A stretch of 64,000 nt of DNA from Limimaricola variabilis (lineage in GTDB: Bacteria > Pseudomonadota > Alphaproteobacteria > Rhodobacterales > Rhodobacteraceae). Made by a program: the position numbers and the translations under genes. Positions 25,818 through 33,416 of the stretch are shown here, piece after piece. The notes beneath the pieces are model-generated. The model was given only the letters and a program-made list of their open reading frames with translations. It had not been told where the DNA came from and searched no databases. Where the stretch lies: contig NZ_JACIBX010000005.1 of assembly GCF_014195545.1 (NCBI RefSeq), forward strand, positions 62,001 through 126,000, written 5' to 3'. Positions within the stretch are counted from its first letter, which is position 1; each line of letters opens with the position of its first letter.

Positions 25818-26624
25818 ATGCCCCTCGTCACCACCAAGGACCATACCCAGCTCTACGTGAAGGACTGGGGCGAAGGCCGCCCCGTGGTGCTGATCCACGG
25901 CTGGCCGCTCAATTCGGATTCGTGGGAGTATCAGGCGATGCGGCTGGCCGAGACCGGCCACCGGGTCGTCGCCTATGATCGTCGCGGCTTCGGCCGCTCC
26001 GGACAACCCTTCCAAGGCTACGACTACGACACCATGGCGGACGACCTCGACACGGTGATGCGCGAGCTCGATCTCAGGGACGCGGCCATCGTCGGCTTCT
26101 CGATGGGCGGCGGCGAGGTCGCGCGTTACATGTCGCGCCATGACGGGCGCAATGTCCGCGCCGCCGGGCTGATCGCCTCGGTCGCGCCGGGGATGCTGAA
26201 ATCCGAGAAGAACCCCGACGGTGTCACCAAGGACGTGTTCGAGGGCATCAAGGAGGGGCTGCGCAAGGACCGGCCGGAATTCCTGAAGACGTTCTTCAAG
26301 TCGTTCTACGGCAACAAGGTCAGCGAAGGCGTGCTGCACTGGTCGCTGATGATGGCGATGCAGGCCAGCCCCAAGGCCACGCTCGACTGCGTCGATGCCT
26401 TCGGCCAGACCGATTTCAGCAACGACATGCAGGCCTTCAAGGTGCCGACCCTGATCGTGCATGGCGGCAAGGACGAGACCGTACCGATCGACCCGTCGGG
26501 CCGGCGCGCGGCCAAGCTGGTGGGGACGAACGCGACGCTCAAGGAGTATGACGACGCGCCGCACGGCCTCACCGCGACCCATGCCGACAAGTTCTACGAG
26601 GATCTCGCCGCCTTCCTGAAGTGA
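25818..26624 (+). CDS. Alpha/beta hydrolase, cofactor-free haloperoxidase/arylesterase type
   Basis: The 268-residue protein has the oxyanion-hole strand VVLIHGWPLNSDSWEYQ, the nucleophile elbow GFSMGGGE with Ser95, the acid in IVHGGKDETVPID, and the base in DDAPHGLTATH. This series is typical of non-heme chloroperoxidase-like esterases, which also show perhydrolase activity; the natural substrate is unknown. No signal peptide, so it is cytosolic. AAGGACATCGG lies before the ATG. It stands 64 bp after DUF2147 and converges with hisH; a shared terminator separates them. Confidence 0.9.
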   Translation: MPLVTTKDHTQLYVKDWGEGRPVVLIHGWPLNSDSWEYQAMRLAETGHRVVAYDRRGFGRSGQPFQGYDYDTMADDLDTVMRELDLRDAAIVGFSMGGGEVARYMSRHDGRNVRAAGLIASVAPGMLKSEKNPDGVTKDVFEGIKEGLRKDRPEFLKTFFKSFYGNKVSEGVLHWSLMMAMQASPKATLDCVDAFGQTDFSNDMQAFKVPTLIVHGGKDETVPIDPSGRRAAKLVGTNATLKEYDDAPHGLTATHADKFYEDLAAFLK

Positions 26625-26642
26625 GCGATTCCCGTGAAACAG

Positions 26643-26669
26643 AAGGCCCGCGCAATCCGCGCGGGCCTT
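26643..26669. terminator. Bidirectional hairpin terminator between the hydrolase and hisH
   Basis: 11-bp stem AAGGCCCGCGC / GCGCGGGCCTT with a 5-nt loop. T-rich sequence after it is short on both sides, but position between two convergent genes supports the role. Confidence 0.75.
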
Positions 26670-26675
26670 GTCGTA

Positions 26676-27317
26676 TCAGGGCTTCCAGTTCAGGAAGTTG
26701 GCGATGAGCCGGAGCCCTGCCGCCTGGCTCTTCTCGGGGTGGAACTGGGCACCGACGACGTTGTCGCGCCCCACCACCGCCGTCACCGCCCCGCCATAGT
26801 CGACATGGGCGAGCAGCGTGTCGGGGTCGGTCGGGCGGAACTGCCAGCTATGCACGAAATAGGCGTGATCGCCGGTCGAGATCCCTTCCAGCACCGGATG
26901 GGGCCGATCGATGACGAGGTCGTTCCAGCCCATATGCGGCACCTTGAGCTTCGGGTCCGAAGGCTCGATCCGCACGATTTCGCCCGGCACCCAGCCGAGC
27001 CCCTCGGTGCGTTCGTATTCATGGCCGATCTCGGCCAGCAGCTGCATGCCGACGCAGATCCCGAGGAAGGGGCGCCCCTGCACCTCGACCGCCTCGACCA
27101 ACGCCTCGTGTAGACCTGGCTGGGCCGAGAGCGCGTTCCGGCAATGCGGAAAGGCCCCGTCGCCGGGCAGCACGATCCGATCGGCGCGGGCCACGTCTTC
27201 GGGCCGCGAGGTGACGATCACCTCGCCCGCATCGCCCTCGCGCGCCATGCGCTCGAAGGCCTTCTGGGCCGAGTGCAGGTTGCCGCTTTCGTAGTCGATC
27301 AGCGCGGTGAGGCTCAT
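26676..27317 (-). CDS. hisH: Imidazole glycerol phosphate synthase, glutaminase subunit
   Basis: The 213-residue class I glutamine amidotransferase has [16 protein letters not shown], the nucleophile cysteine in [13 protein letters not shown], and His/Glu of the triad in [10 protein letters not shown]. It supplies ammonia to HisF. ATG at 27317 overlaps the hisB stop by 4 bp, so hisB and hisH are co-translated. The rest of the synthase, hisF, is 2.8 kb downstream. Confidence 0.97.
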   Translation of the reverse strand: MSLTALIDYESGNLHSAQKAFERMAREGDAGEVIVTSRPEDVARADRIVLPGDGAFPHCRNALSAQPGLHEALVEAVEVQGRPFLGICVGMQLLAEIGHEYERTEGLGWVPGEIVRIEPSDPKLKVPHMGWNDLVIDRPHPVLEGISTGDHAYFVHSWQFRPTDPDTLLAHVDYGGAVTAVVGRDNVVGAQFHPEKSQAAGLRLIANFLNWKP

Positions 27318-27901
27318 AGCGCCCCCTTGGTCGAGGGAATCGCATCGGAGCGACGTGGATCCGGCTCCACCGCCTCGCGCAGCGCGCGGGCGACGGCCTT
27401 GAACGCGGCTTCGGCGACGTGATGCGTGTTGTGGCCGTGGATGCGGTCGATGTGCAGCGTGATGCCGCCATGGGTCGACAGCGCCTGGAAGAACTCCTGC
27501 ACCAGCTCGGTGTCGAAGCTGCCGATCTTGGAGGCGCGGAAATCGAGATTGCAGATCAGGAAGGGCCGGGCCGACAGGTCGAGCGCCGCGCGCACCTGCG
27601 CGTCGTCCATCGCGAGGTGGCACGAGCCATAGCGGCGGATGCCCTTCTTGTCGCCGAGCGCCTGCCGCAGCGCCTGGCCGAGCGCGATGCCGGTGTCCTC
27701 GACGGTGTGGTGGTCGTCGATATGCAGATCGCCCTTGGCGCGCACCTTCATGTCGATCAGCGCGTGGCGCGACAGCTGGTCGAGCATGTGATCGAAGAAG
27801 CCGACGCCGGTCTGGTTGTCATAGGCCCCGGTGCCGTCGAGATCGATCTCGACCTCGATCGACGTCTCGGCAGTGGTGCGGGTGATCTTGGCGGTCCGCA
27901 T
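27314..27901 (-). CDS. hisB: Imidazoleglycerol-phosphate dehydratase
   Basis: The 195-residue enzyme has the duplicated metal-binding motifs [34 protein letters not shown], and [26 protein letters not shown], which hold the two Mn ions. It dehydrates imidazole glycerol phosphate. It is the monofunctional form, without the histidinol-phosphatase domain seen in enterics. It appears to be the first gene of the minus-strand his group here, 86 bp downstream (in transcription) of a tRNA-Gly gene. Confidence 0.97.
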   Translation of the reverse strand: MRTAKITRTTAETSIEVEIDLDGTGAYDNQTGVGFFDHMLDQLSRHALIDMKVRAKGDLHIDDHHTVEDTGIALGQALRQALGDKKGIRRYGSCHLAMDDAQVRAALDLSARPFLICNLDFRASKIGSFDTELVQEFFQALSTHGGITLHIDRIHGHNTHHVAEAAFKAVARALREAVEPDPRRSDAIPSTKGAL

Positions 27902-27987
27902 GTCATCCCTCGTCTGGTTTCGCCGACCGTATATGCGGCGACGGGGGCGGGGCCAAGGGTGGCACTGCGATGTTGGGAGATCGAAAC

Positions 27988-28062
27988 TGGAGCGGGTGAT
28001 GAGATTCGAACTCACGACCCTTACCTTGGCAAGGTAATGCTCTACCCCTGAGCTACACCCGC
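27988..28062 (-). tRNA. tRNA-Gly (anticodon GCC), copy A
   Basis: Minus strand: acceptor GCGGGTG pairs with CACCCGC, D-arm with CTCAGGGGTAGAGC, anticodon loop CTTGCCAAG (GCC), T-arm GTGAG-TTCGAAT-CTCAT, discriminator T and encoded CCA. Length 75 nt. Identical to copy B over the mature tRNA. Confidence 0.97.
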
Positions 28063-28079
28063 TTCCGTTTCGTGGGGCG

Positions 28080-28108
28080 GATGTAGCGGGGGCGGCGGAG
28101 AGGTGCAA
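28080..28108 (-). promoter_or_regulatory. Promoter of tRNA-Gly copy A
   Basis: Minus strand TTGCAC (28108-28103), 17 bp, TACATC (28085-28080), 17 bp before the tRNA. Good sigma-70-type spacing. Confidence 0.6.
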
Positions 28109-28109
28109 G

Positions 28110-28400
28110 AGGGGGCCGAGAGAAAAACCGGGCGACTTTGCGGAAGTTCTTACCGGCCCGGTTTCGTGTGGAGCAAGGGGGGCTGACGCCAACCTGACCG
28201 CGCCCCATGGGCTCTCCCAGAATGAGGATGGCACGCACCGCAAGTCCATGCTGGCACCAGGTAGTGCTGCAGTGGAATGGCTTGCATCTGCTGACTGCAA
28301 CGCTTGGCGACAACCCGGAACGGCCTCGAAGGACATGCCGGCCCAAGCCGAAGTAAGGGGCCGAACGACAGCAGTCACGCTGGCGCGGTTCAGGTCTCGT
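28110..28400. other. Spacer between the tRNA-Gly repeats; no gene recognised
   Basis: 291 bp. I find no ORF with a ribosome-binding site and no match to an insertion sequence end that I know. Base composition is lower in GC than the flanking genes. The only clear element is the terminator-like hairpin at 28121-28164. It could be a remnant of inserted DNA between duplicated tRNA ends. Confidence 0.6.
28121..28164 (-). terminator. Terminator-like hairpin between the two tRNA-Gly genes
   Basis: On the minus strand, AAACCGGGC pairs with GCCCGGTTT over a 22-nt loop, followed by further T residues (TTCTCTC). It would stop transcripts started at tRNA-Gly copy B before copy A. Confidence 0.55.
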
Positions 28401-28421
28401 CGATGTCGGGGAGATCGAAAC

Positions 28422-28496
28422 TGGAGCGGGTGATGAGATTCGAACTCACGACCCTTACCTTGGCAAGGTAATGCTCTACCCCTGAGCTACACCCGC
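28422..28496 (-). tRNA. tRNA-Gly (anticodon GCC), copy B
   Basis: Same mature sequence as copy A, including the encoded CCA (28422-28424), with anticodon GCC. Confidence 0.97.
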
Positions 28497-28513
28497 TTCC
28501 GTTTCGTGGGGCG

Positions 28514-28542
28514 GGTGTAGCGGGGGTGGCGGGGAGGTGCAA
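28514..28542 (-). promoter_or_regulatory. Promoter of tRNA-Gly copy B
   Basis: Minus strand TTGCAC (28542-28537), 17 bp, TACACC (28519-28514). It differs from copy A in one base of the -10 hexamer (TACACC instead of TACATC), which may make it weaker. Confidence 0.55.
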
Positions 28543-28588
28543 GCCGAAAAATGCACGGCCCGCACCGATTTCTTCGACCGCCCGGGGC

Positions 28589-29371
28589 TCAGTGCCGGTG
28601 CATCACCCCGGCACGCTCGCCCTCGCTCGCGAGCACCTTGTCGGCGGCGATCCTCACCCGAACGCGCCGTTTCTGGCGCCACAGGTTGAGCGCCTCGACC
28701 CCGCCCGCGAAGACCATCGCCGCGTAGATGAAGCCCCGCTCGATGTGGAAGCCCAGCCCCTCGGCGCCAAGCGACATGCCGACCATGACCAGAAAGGCCA
28801 GCGCCAGCATCTTGGTCGAAGGGTGGTGCTCGACGAAGTTGGCGATGGGGGTGGCGGCGACCATCATCAGCAGGATCGCGATGGTGATGGCGGCGACCAT
28901 CACTTCGATATGGTCGGCGATGCCTACCGCGGTGATGACGCTGTCGAGCGAGAAGACGAGATCGAGCACGATGATCTGCGCGATCACGCCAAAGAAGGTC
29001 GCCTTGGCCGATGTTTCTGCGCCGTGGGTGCTGTCGCCCTCGACTTCGGCGAAAATCTCGGTGGCAGCCTTGTAGATCAGGAAGGCACCGCCGACGAGCA
29101 GGATCACGTCGCGCCAGGACAGCGGGTGGCCGAGGATCGTGGTGAAGGGTTCTGACAGCGAGACGATCCAGGCGATCGAAAACAGCAGGCCAATGCGCAG
29201 CACCAGCGCGCCGGCGAGGCCCAGCACCCGCGCCCGACGGCGCTGCGCTTCGGGCAGTCGTGCAGCGGCGATCGAGATGAAGATGACGTTGTCGACGCCC
29301 AGCACGATCTCGAGGATGGTGAGGGTCAGGAACGAAGCCCAGACGGCGGGGTCGGAGAAAAGCTCGATCAT
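28589..29371 (-). CDS. TerC-family integral membrane protein
   Basis: The 260-residue protein has seven or more helices and the TerC family motifs: LTLTILEIVLGVDNVIFISIAAARLP at the start and IVLDLVFSLDSVITAVGIADH in the middle, each with conserved acidic residues (GVDN, SLDS) inside membrane segments. Members are implicated in metal (Mn2+) export or loading of exported enzymes, and some in tellurite resistance; no ter cluster is present here. The tail GERAGVMHRH is cytosolic and His-containing. ATG at 29371. Confidence 0.92.
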   Translation of the reverse strand: MIELFSDPAVWASFLTLTILEIVLGVDNVIFISIAAARLPEAQRRRARVLGLAGALVLRIGLLFSIAWIVSLSEPFTTILGHPLSWRDVILLVGGAFLIYKAATEIFAEVEGDSTHGAETSAKATFFGVIAQIIVLDLVFSLDSVITAVGIADHIEVMVAAITIAILLMMVAATPIANFVEHHPSTKMLALAFLVMVGMSLGAEGLGFHIERGFIYAAMVFAGGVEALNLWRQKRRVRVRIAADKVLASEGERAGVMHRH

Positions 29372-29470
29372 GGCGGTCCATCATTGCTGCGCGGCCCGGG
29401 AGCAGCGGCCCGATTGCAGGCAGCCATGGGCGTCGCGAAACAACCTGTCAGTCGTCGAGGCGTTCCCGCT

Positions 29471-29863
29471 TCAACCCGCAGAGGCCGGTTCGATGAGATC
29501 CCAGCGGTTGCCCCAAGGGTCGCGGAACACAGCCACCCTGCCGTAGGGCTCGTGCCGGGGCGCCTCTTCGAAGACCACGCCGCCCGCCGTCATGCGGGCC
29601 GCGTCGCGGTCGAAGTCGTCGGTTTCGAGAAAGAGCCAGACCCGCCCGCCGCCCTGCGCCCCGATCGCGGCGCGCTGCGTGGCGCCCTCGGCGCGGGCGA
29701 GGATGAAGCCGGTGCCGCCAGTTGGCGGCACCACGCGGATCCAGCGCTTCCCGGCCCCCAGGTCGACATCCTCGGTAAGGATGAAGCCCATTGGGCCGGC
29801 GAAGAAAGCGATCGCCTCGTCGTAATCGGGGACGACGAGGCTGATCGCGCCGAGGCGGGTCAT
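29471..29863 (-). CDS. VOC (glyoxalase/bleomycin resistance) superfamily protein
   Basis: The 130-residue protein is a single VOC module pair: LGAISLVVPDYDEAIAFFAGPMGFILTEDVDLG, then GRVWLFLETDDFDRDAARMTAGGVVFEEAP and VAVFRDPWGNRWDLIEP. The FRDPWGNRWDL end is typical of the family and includes likely metal ligand positions. The substrate is unknown. Its ATG overlaps the stop of pyruvate carboxylase (ATGA), so it is translated from the same message, which is unusual company for a VOC protein. Confidence 0.88.
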   Translation of the reverse strand: MTRLGAISLVVPDYDEAIAFFAGPMGFILTEDVDLGAGKRWIRVVPPTGGTGFILARAEGATQRAAIGAQGGGRVWLFLETDDFDRDAARMTAGGVVFEEAPRHEPYGRVAVFRDPWGNRWDLIEPASAG

Positions 29864-32800
29864 TCGATCTCGACCAGCAGGTCCTTCGCGTCGATCTGCG
29901 CGCCCGGCGTGACGTGCACCGCCTTCACCTTGCCATCGCGCTCGGCATGCAGGCCGGTCTCCATCTTCATCGCCTCGATGGTGAGCAGCATGTCGCCCTG
30001 CTTGATTTTCTGGCCGGCCTGCACCGCGACCGTGGAGACCACGCCCGGCATCGGCGCACCGACATGTGCGGGATTGCCGATCTCGGCCTTGGGACGCTTC
30101 TGGGCCGTTGCCGCGACCTTGCGGTTGGGCACCCGGATCGTGCGCGGCTGGCCGTTGAGTTCGAAGAACACGCGGACCTCGCCGTCATCGCCGGTCTCGC
30201 CCACCGCCTGCAGCCGGATCTCCAGCGTCTTGCCGGGATCGATCTCGGCCGAGATCTCCTCGCCCGGCTCCATGCCGTAGAAGAAGGTCCGGGTCGGCAG
30301 GGTGCGCACCGGGCCGTATTGCTGGTGCCGCTTGGCGTAGTCGGTGAAGACCTTGGGATACATCAGGTAGGCGTTGAGATCCTCGTCGTCGATCTCGGCC
30401 TCCCCGGTGGCCTTCTGGGCCTCGGCGCGCGCGGCCTCGAAATCCACTGGCTTCAGGTGTTTGCCAGGGCGATCCTGAAGCGGCTTCTCGCCCTTGAGCA
30501 CCTTGGCCTGCAGCGCGGTGGGCCAACCGCCCGGCGGCTGGCCGAGATTGCCCTTCATCATGTCGATGACGCTGTCGGGGAAGGAAACATCCGTGTTCGG
30601 ATCCTCGACCTGCTCGCGGGTCAGCCCCTGGCTCACCATCATCAGGGCCATGTCGCCCACGACCTTGGAGGAGGGCGTGACCTTCACGATGTCGCCGAAC
30701 ATCATGTTCACGTCGGCATAGGTCTTGGCGACCTCGTGCCAGCGATCCTCGAGGCCGAGCGAACGGGCCTGCGCCTTGAGGTTGGTGAACTGCCCGCCGG
30801 GCATCTCGTGCAGATAGACCTCGGAGGCCGGGGCCTGCAGCCCGCTCTCGAAGGCCGCGTAATGCGCGCGGACCTGTTCGAAGTAGTTCGAGATCTCGCG
30901 GATCGCCTCGATGTCGAGCCCGGTGTCGCGGTCGGTCTGGCTCAGCGCCTCGACGATCGAGCCGAGCGTCGGCTGCGAGGTGTTGCCCGAGAAGCTGTCC
31001 ATCGCTGCGTCGATGACGTCCACGCCCGCGGCCGAGGCCGCCAGCACGGTCGAGATCGCCGCGCCCGAGGTGTCGTGCGTGTGGAAGTGGATCGGCAGGC
31101 CGACCTCCTGCTTGAGCGCGGTGAAGAGCTGCGTCGCCGCCGGGGCCTTGAGCAGGCCGGCCATGTCCTTGACGCCCAGCACATGGGCGCCGGCCTTCTC
31201 CAACTCCTTGGCCATGGCGACGTAGTATTTCAGGTCATACTTCGAACGCGCCGGGTCGAGCATGTTGCCGGTGTAGCAGATCGTGCCTTCGCAGACCTTC
31301 TCGGCCGCGATCACTGCGTCCATCGCGACGCGCATGTTCTCGACCCAGTTGAGGCTGTCGAAGACGCGGAACACGTCGACGCCCGAGGTCGCGGCCTGCG
31401 CCACGAAGCCCTGCACCACATTGTCGGGGTAGTTGGTGTAGCCCACCCCGTTGGAGGCGCGCAGCAGCATCTGCGTCATGATGTTGGGCATCGCCGCGCG
31501 GATGTCGCGCAGCCGCTGCCACGGGCATTCCTGCAAGAAGCGGTAGGCCACGTCGAAGGTGGCGCCGCCCCAGCATTCGACCGAGAACAGGCCGGGCAGG
31601 TTGGCGGCGTAGGAGGGCGCGACCCGGATCATGTCGATCGAACGCATCCGCGTCGCCAGCAGCGACTGGTGCCCGTCGCGCATCGTGGTGTCGGTGATGA
31701 GGAGCTGCTTTTGCGCCTTCATCCATTCGGCCACGGCCTTGGGGCCTTTTTCGTCGAGGATCTGGCGTGTGCCGGGCTGAAGGGCATCGGTGCGCGCGGC
31801 AGGCGGGCGCGGCGTCTTGGCGTCGCGCGGGGGCAGGGCGCGGCCCTCGGTCTCCGGGTGGCCGTTGACGGTGATGTCGGCCACGTAGGAGAGCAGCCGC
31901 GTCGCCCGGTCGCGGCGGGTGTCGAACTTGAACAGCTCCGGCGTCGTGTCGATGAACTTGGTCGTGTACTGGTTCGACAGGAAGGTCGGGTGCTTGAGCA
32001 GGTTGATCACGAAGTCGATGTTCGTGCTCACCCCGCGGATCCGGAACTCGCGCAGCGCCCGGTCCATCCGCGCGATCGCCATCTCGGGCGTGGGCGCGCG
32101 CGCTGTCACCTTGGTCAGCAGCGAGTCGTAGAACCGGGTGATGACCGCGCCGGAATAGGCGGTGCCGCCGTCGAGGCGGATGCCGGGGCCTGTGGCCGAG
32201 CGGTAGGTCTGGATCCGGCCGTAATCGGGGATGAAGCTGTTATGCGGATCCTCGGTGGTGACCCGGCACTGCAGCGCGTGGCCGTCGAGCTTCACGTCGT
32301 ATTGCGAGGCGCAGCCGGTGGCCTCGACGATCGACTTGCCCTCGGCGATCAGGATCTGGGCGCGCACGATGTCGATGCCGGTGACCTCCTCGGTCACGGT
32401 GTGCTCGACCTGCACGCGGGGGTTCACCTCGATGAAGTAGAATTCGCCCGAATCCATGTCCATCAGGAACTCGACCGTGCCGGCGCATTCGTAGTTCACA
32501 TGCTGGCAGATCTTCTTGCCGAGATTGCAGATCTGTTCGCGCTGGGTCTCGGAGAGATAGGGGGCAGGCGCGCGCTCGACGACCTTCTGGTTGCGGCGCT
32601 GCACCGAGCAGTCGCGCTCCCACAGGTGGTAGATCTGGCCCATCTGGTCGCCGAGGATCTGCACCTCGACGTGACGGGCGCGCAGGATCATCTTCTCGAG
32701 ATAGCCCTCGCCATTGCCGAAGGCGGCCTCGGCTTCGCGCCGGCCCTCGCGGACCTTCTCGACAAGCTCGCTCTCATCCATGATCGGCCGCATGCCGCGG

Positions 32801-33303
32801 CCGCCGCCGCCCCAGCTCGCCTTGAGCATCAGCGGGTAGCCTATCTCGGCGGCTTCCTTGCGGATCGCGTCCATGTCGTCGCCCAAGACCTCGGTGGCGG
32901 GGATCACCGGCACGCCGGCCTCGATCGCCACCTTGCGCGCCGAGGCCTTGTCGCCGAGCTTGCGCATGGTCTCGGCCTTGGGGCCGATGAAGGTGATGCC
33001 GGCCACCAAGCAGGCATCGACGAATTCGGGGTTTTCCGACAGCAGGCCATAGCCGGGATGGATGGCATCGGCGCCCGACATCTTGGCGACGCGGATGATC
33101 TCGGGGATCGAGAGATAGGCCTGAACCGGCCCGAGCCCCTCGCCGATGCGATAGGCCTCGTCGGCCTTGAAGCGGTGCAGCCCGAGCTTGTCCTCTTCGG
33201 CATAGACCGCGACGGTCTTCTTGCCCATTTCGTTTGCCGCGCGCATCACTCGGATCGCGATCTCGCCACGGTTGGCGATCAGGATTTTCTCGAAATCGGC
33301 CAT
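29860..33303 (-). CDS. pyc: Pyruvate carboxylase
   Basis: The 1147-residue enzyme has biotin carboxylase (residues about 1-460: KILIANRGEIAIRVMRAA, SWGGGGRGMRPI, FIEVNPRVQVEHTVTEE), carboxyltransferase (about 530-810: TTMRDGHQSLLATRMRSIDM, KDMAGLL, HFHTHDTSG), the PC tetramerisation/allosteric region, and a C-terminal biotin carrier domain with IEAMKMET. It carboxylates pyruvate to oxaloacetate, an anaplerotic step. ATG 33303 has AAGGGG just upstream; GTG 33309 is less well placed. A good -10 (TATACT, minus strand 33358-33353) lies upstream but I see no clear -35. Confidence 0.97.
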   Translation of the reverse strand: MADFEKILIANRGEIAIRVMRAANEMGKKTVAVYAEEDKLGLHRFKADEAYRIGEGLGPVQAYLSIPEIIRVAKMSGADAIHPGYGLLSENPEFVDACLVAGITFIGPKAETMRKLGDKASARKVAIEAGVPVIPATEVLGDDMDAIRKEAAEIGYPLMLKASWGGGGRGMRPIMDESELVEKVREGRREAEAAFGNGEGYLEKMILRARHVEVQILGDQMGQIYHLWERDCSVQRRNQKVVERAPAPYLSETQREQICNLGKKICQHVNYECAGTVEFLMDMDSGEFYFIEVNPRVQVEHTVTEEVTGIDIVRAQILIAEGKSIVEATGCASQYDVKLDGHALQCRVTTEDPHNSFIPDYGRIQTYRSATGPGIRLDGGTAYSGAVITRFYDSLLTKVTARAPTPEMAIARMDRALREFRIRGVSTNIDFVINLLKHPTFLSNQYTTKFIDTTPELFKFDTRRDRATRLLSYVADITVNGHPETEGRALPPRDAKTPRPPAARTDALQPGTRQILDEKGPKAVAEWMKAQKQLLITDTTMRDGHQSLLATRMRSIDMIRVAPSYAANLPGLFSVECWGGATFDVAYRFLQECPWQRLRDIRAAMPNIMTQMLLRASNGVGYTNYPDNVVQGFVAQAATSGVDVFRVFDSLNWVENMRVAMDAVIAAEKVCEGTICYTGNMLDPARSKYDLKYYVAMAKELEKAGAHVLGVKDMAGLLKAPAATQLFTALKQEVGLPIHFHTHDTSGAAISTVLAASAAGVDVIDAAMDSFSGNTSQPTLGSIVEALSQTDRDTGLDIEAIREISNYFEQVRAHYAAFESGLQAPASEVYLHEMPGGQFTNLKAQARSLGLEDRWHEVAKTYADVNMMFGDIVKVTPSSKVVGDMALMMVSQGLTREQVEDPNTDVSFPDSVIDMMKGNLGQPPGGWPTALQAKVLKGEKPLQDRPGKHLKPVDFEAARAEAQKATGEAEIDDEDLNAYLMYPKVFTDYAKRHQQYGPVRTLPTRTFFYGMEPGEEISAEIDPGKTLEIRLQAVGETGDDGEVRVFFELNGQPRTIRVPNRKVAATAQKRPKAEIGNPAHVGAPMPGVVSTVAVQAGQKIKQGDMLLTIEAMKMETGLHAERDGKVKAVHVTPGAQIDAKDLLVEIE

Positions 33304-33416
33304 GTCCACCCCTTCCGTTTGGTCGGGCGCAGTCTAGGGCTTTCTGCGGTGCAGTATAGCCCCGAGATACTGTGGTGGCGTCATAGGCGCCCCCTACTGA
33401 TAGCGCTAACGGAGGT

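Larger units (their letters stand above)
27968..28109 (-). repeat. Direct repeat copy A carrying tRNA-Gly and its promoter
   Basis: This 142-bp segment is almost identical to 28401-28543: same tRNA, the same promoter region, and 20 bp beyond the tRNA 3' end. The differences I can see are a one-base indel and a transition in the GATGTTGGG/GATGTCGGGG edge and three G/A or C/T changes in the promoter flank. Confidence 0.9.
28401..28543 (-). repeat. Direct repeat copy B carrying tRNA-Gly and its promoter
   Basis: Second copy of the 142-bp unit, 433 bp from copy A and in the same orientation. Confidence 0.9.

Noticed and set aside
28053-28346. Minus-strand ORF of 97 codons in the tRNA-Gly spacer
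   Set aside because: It starts in the middle of the spacer without ribosome-binding site, runs into the tRNA repeat and resembles no family.
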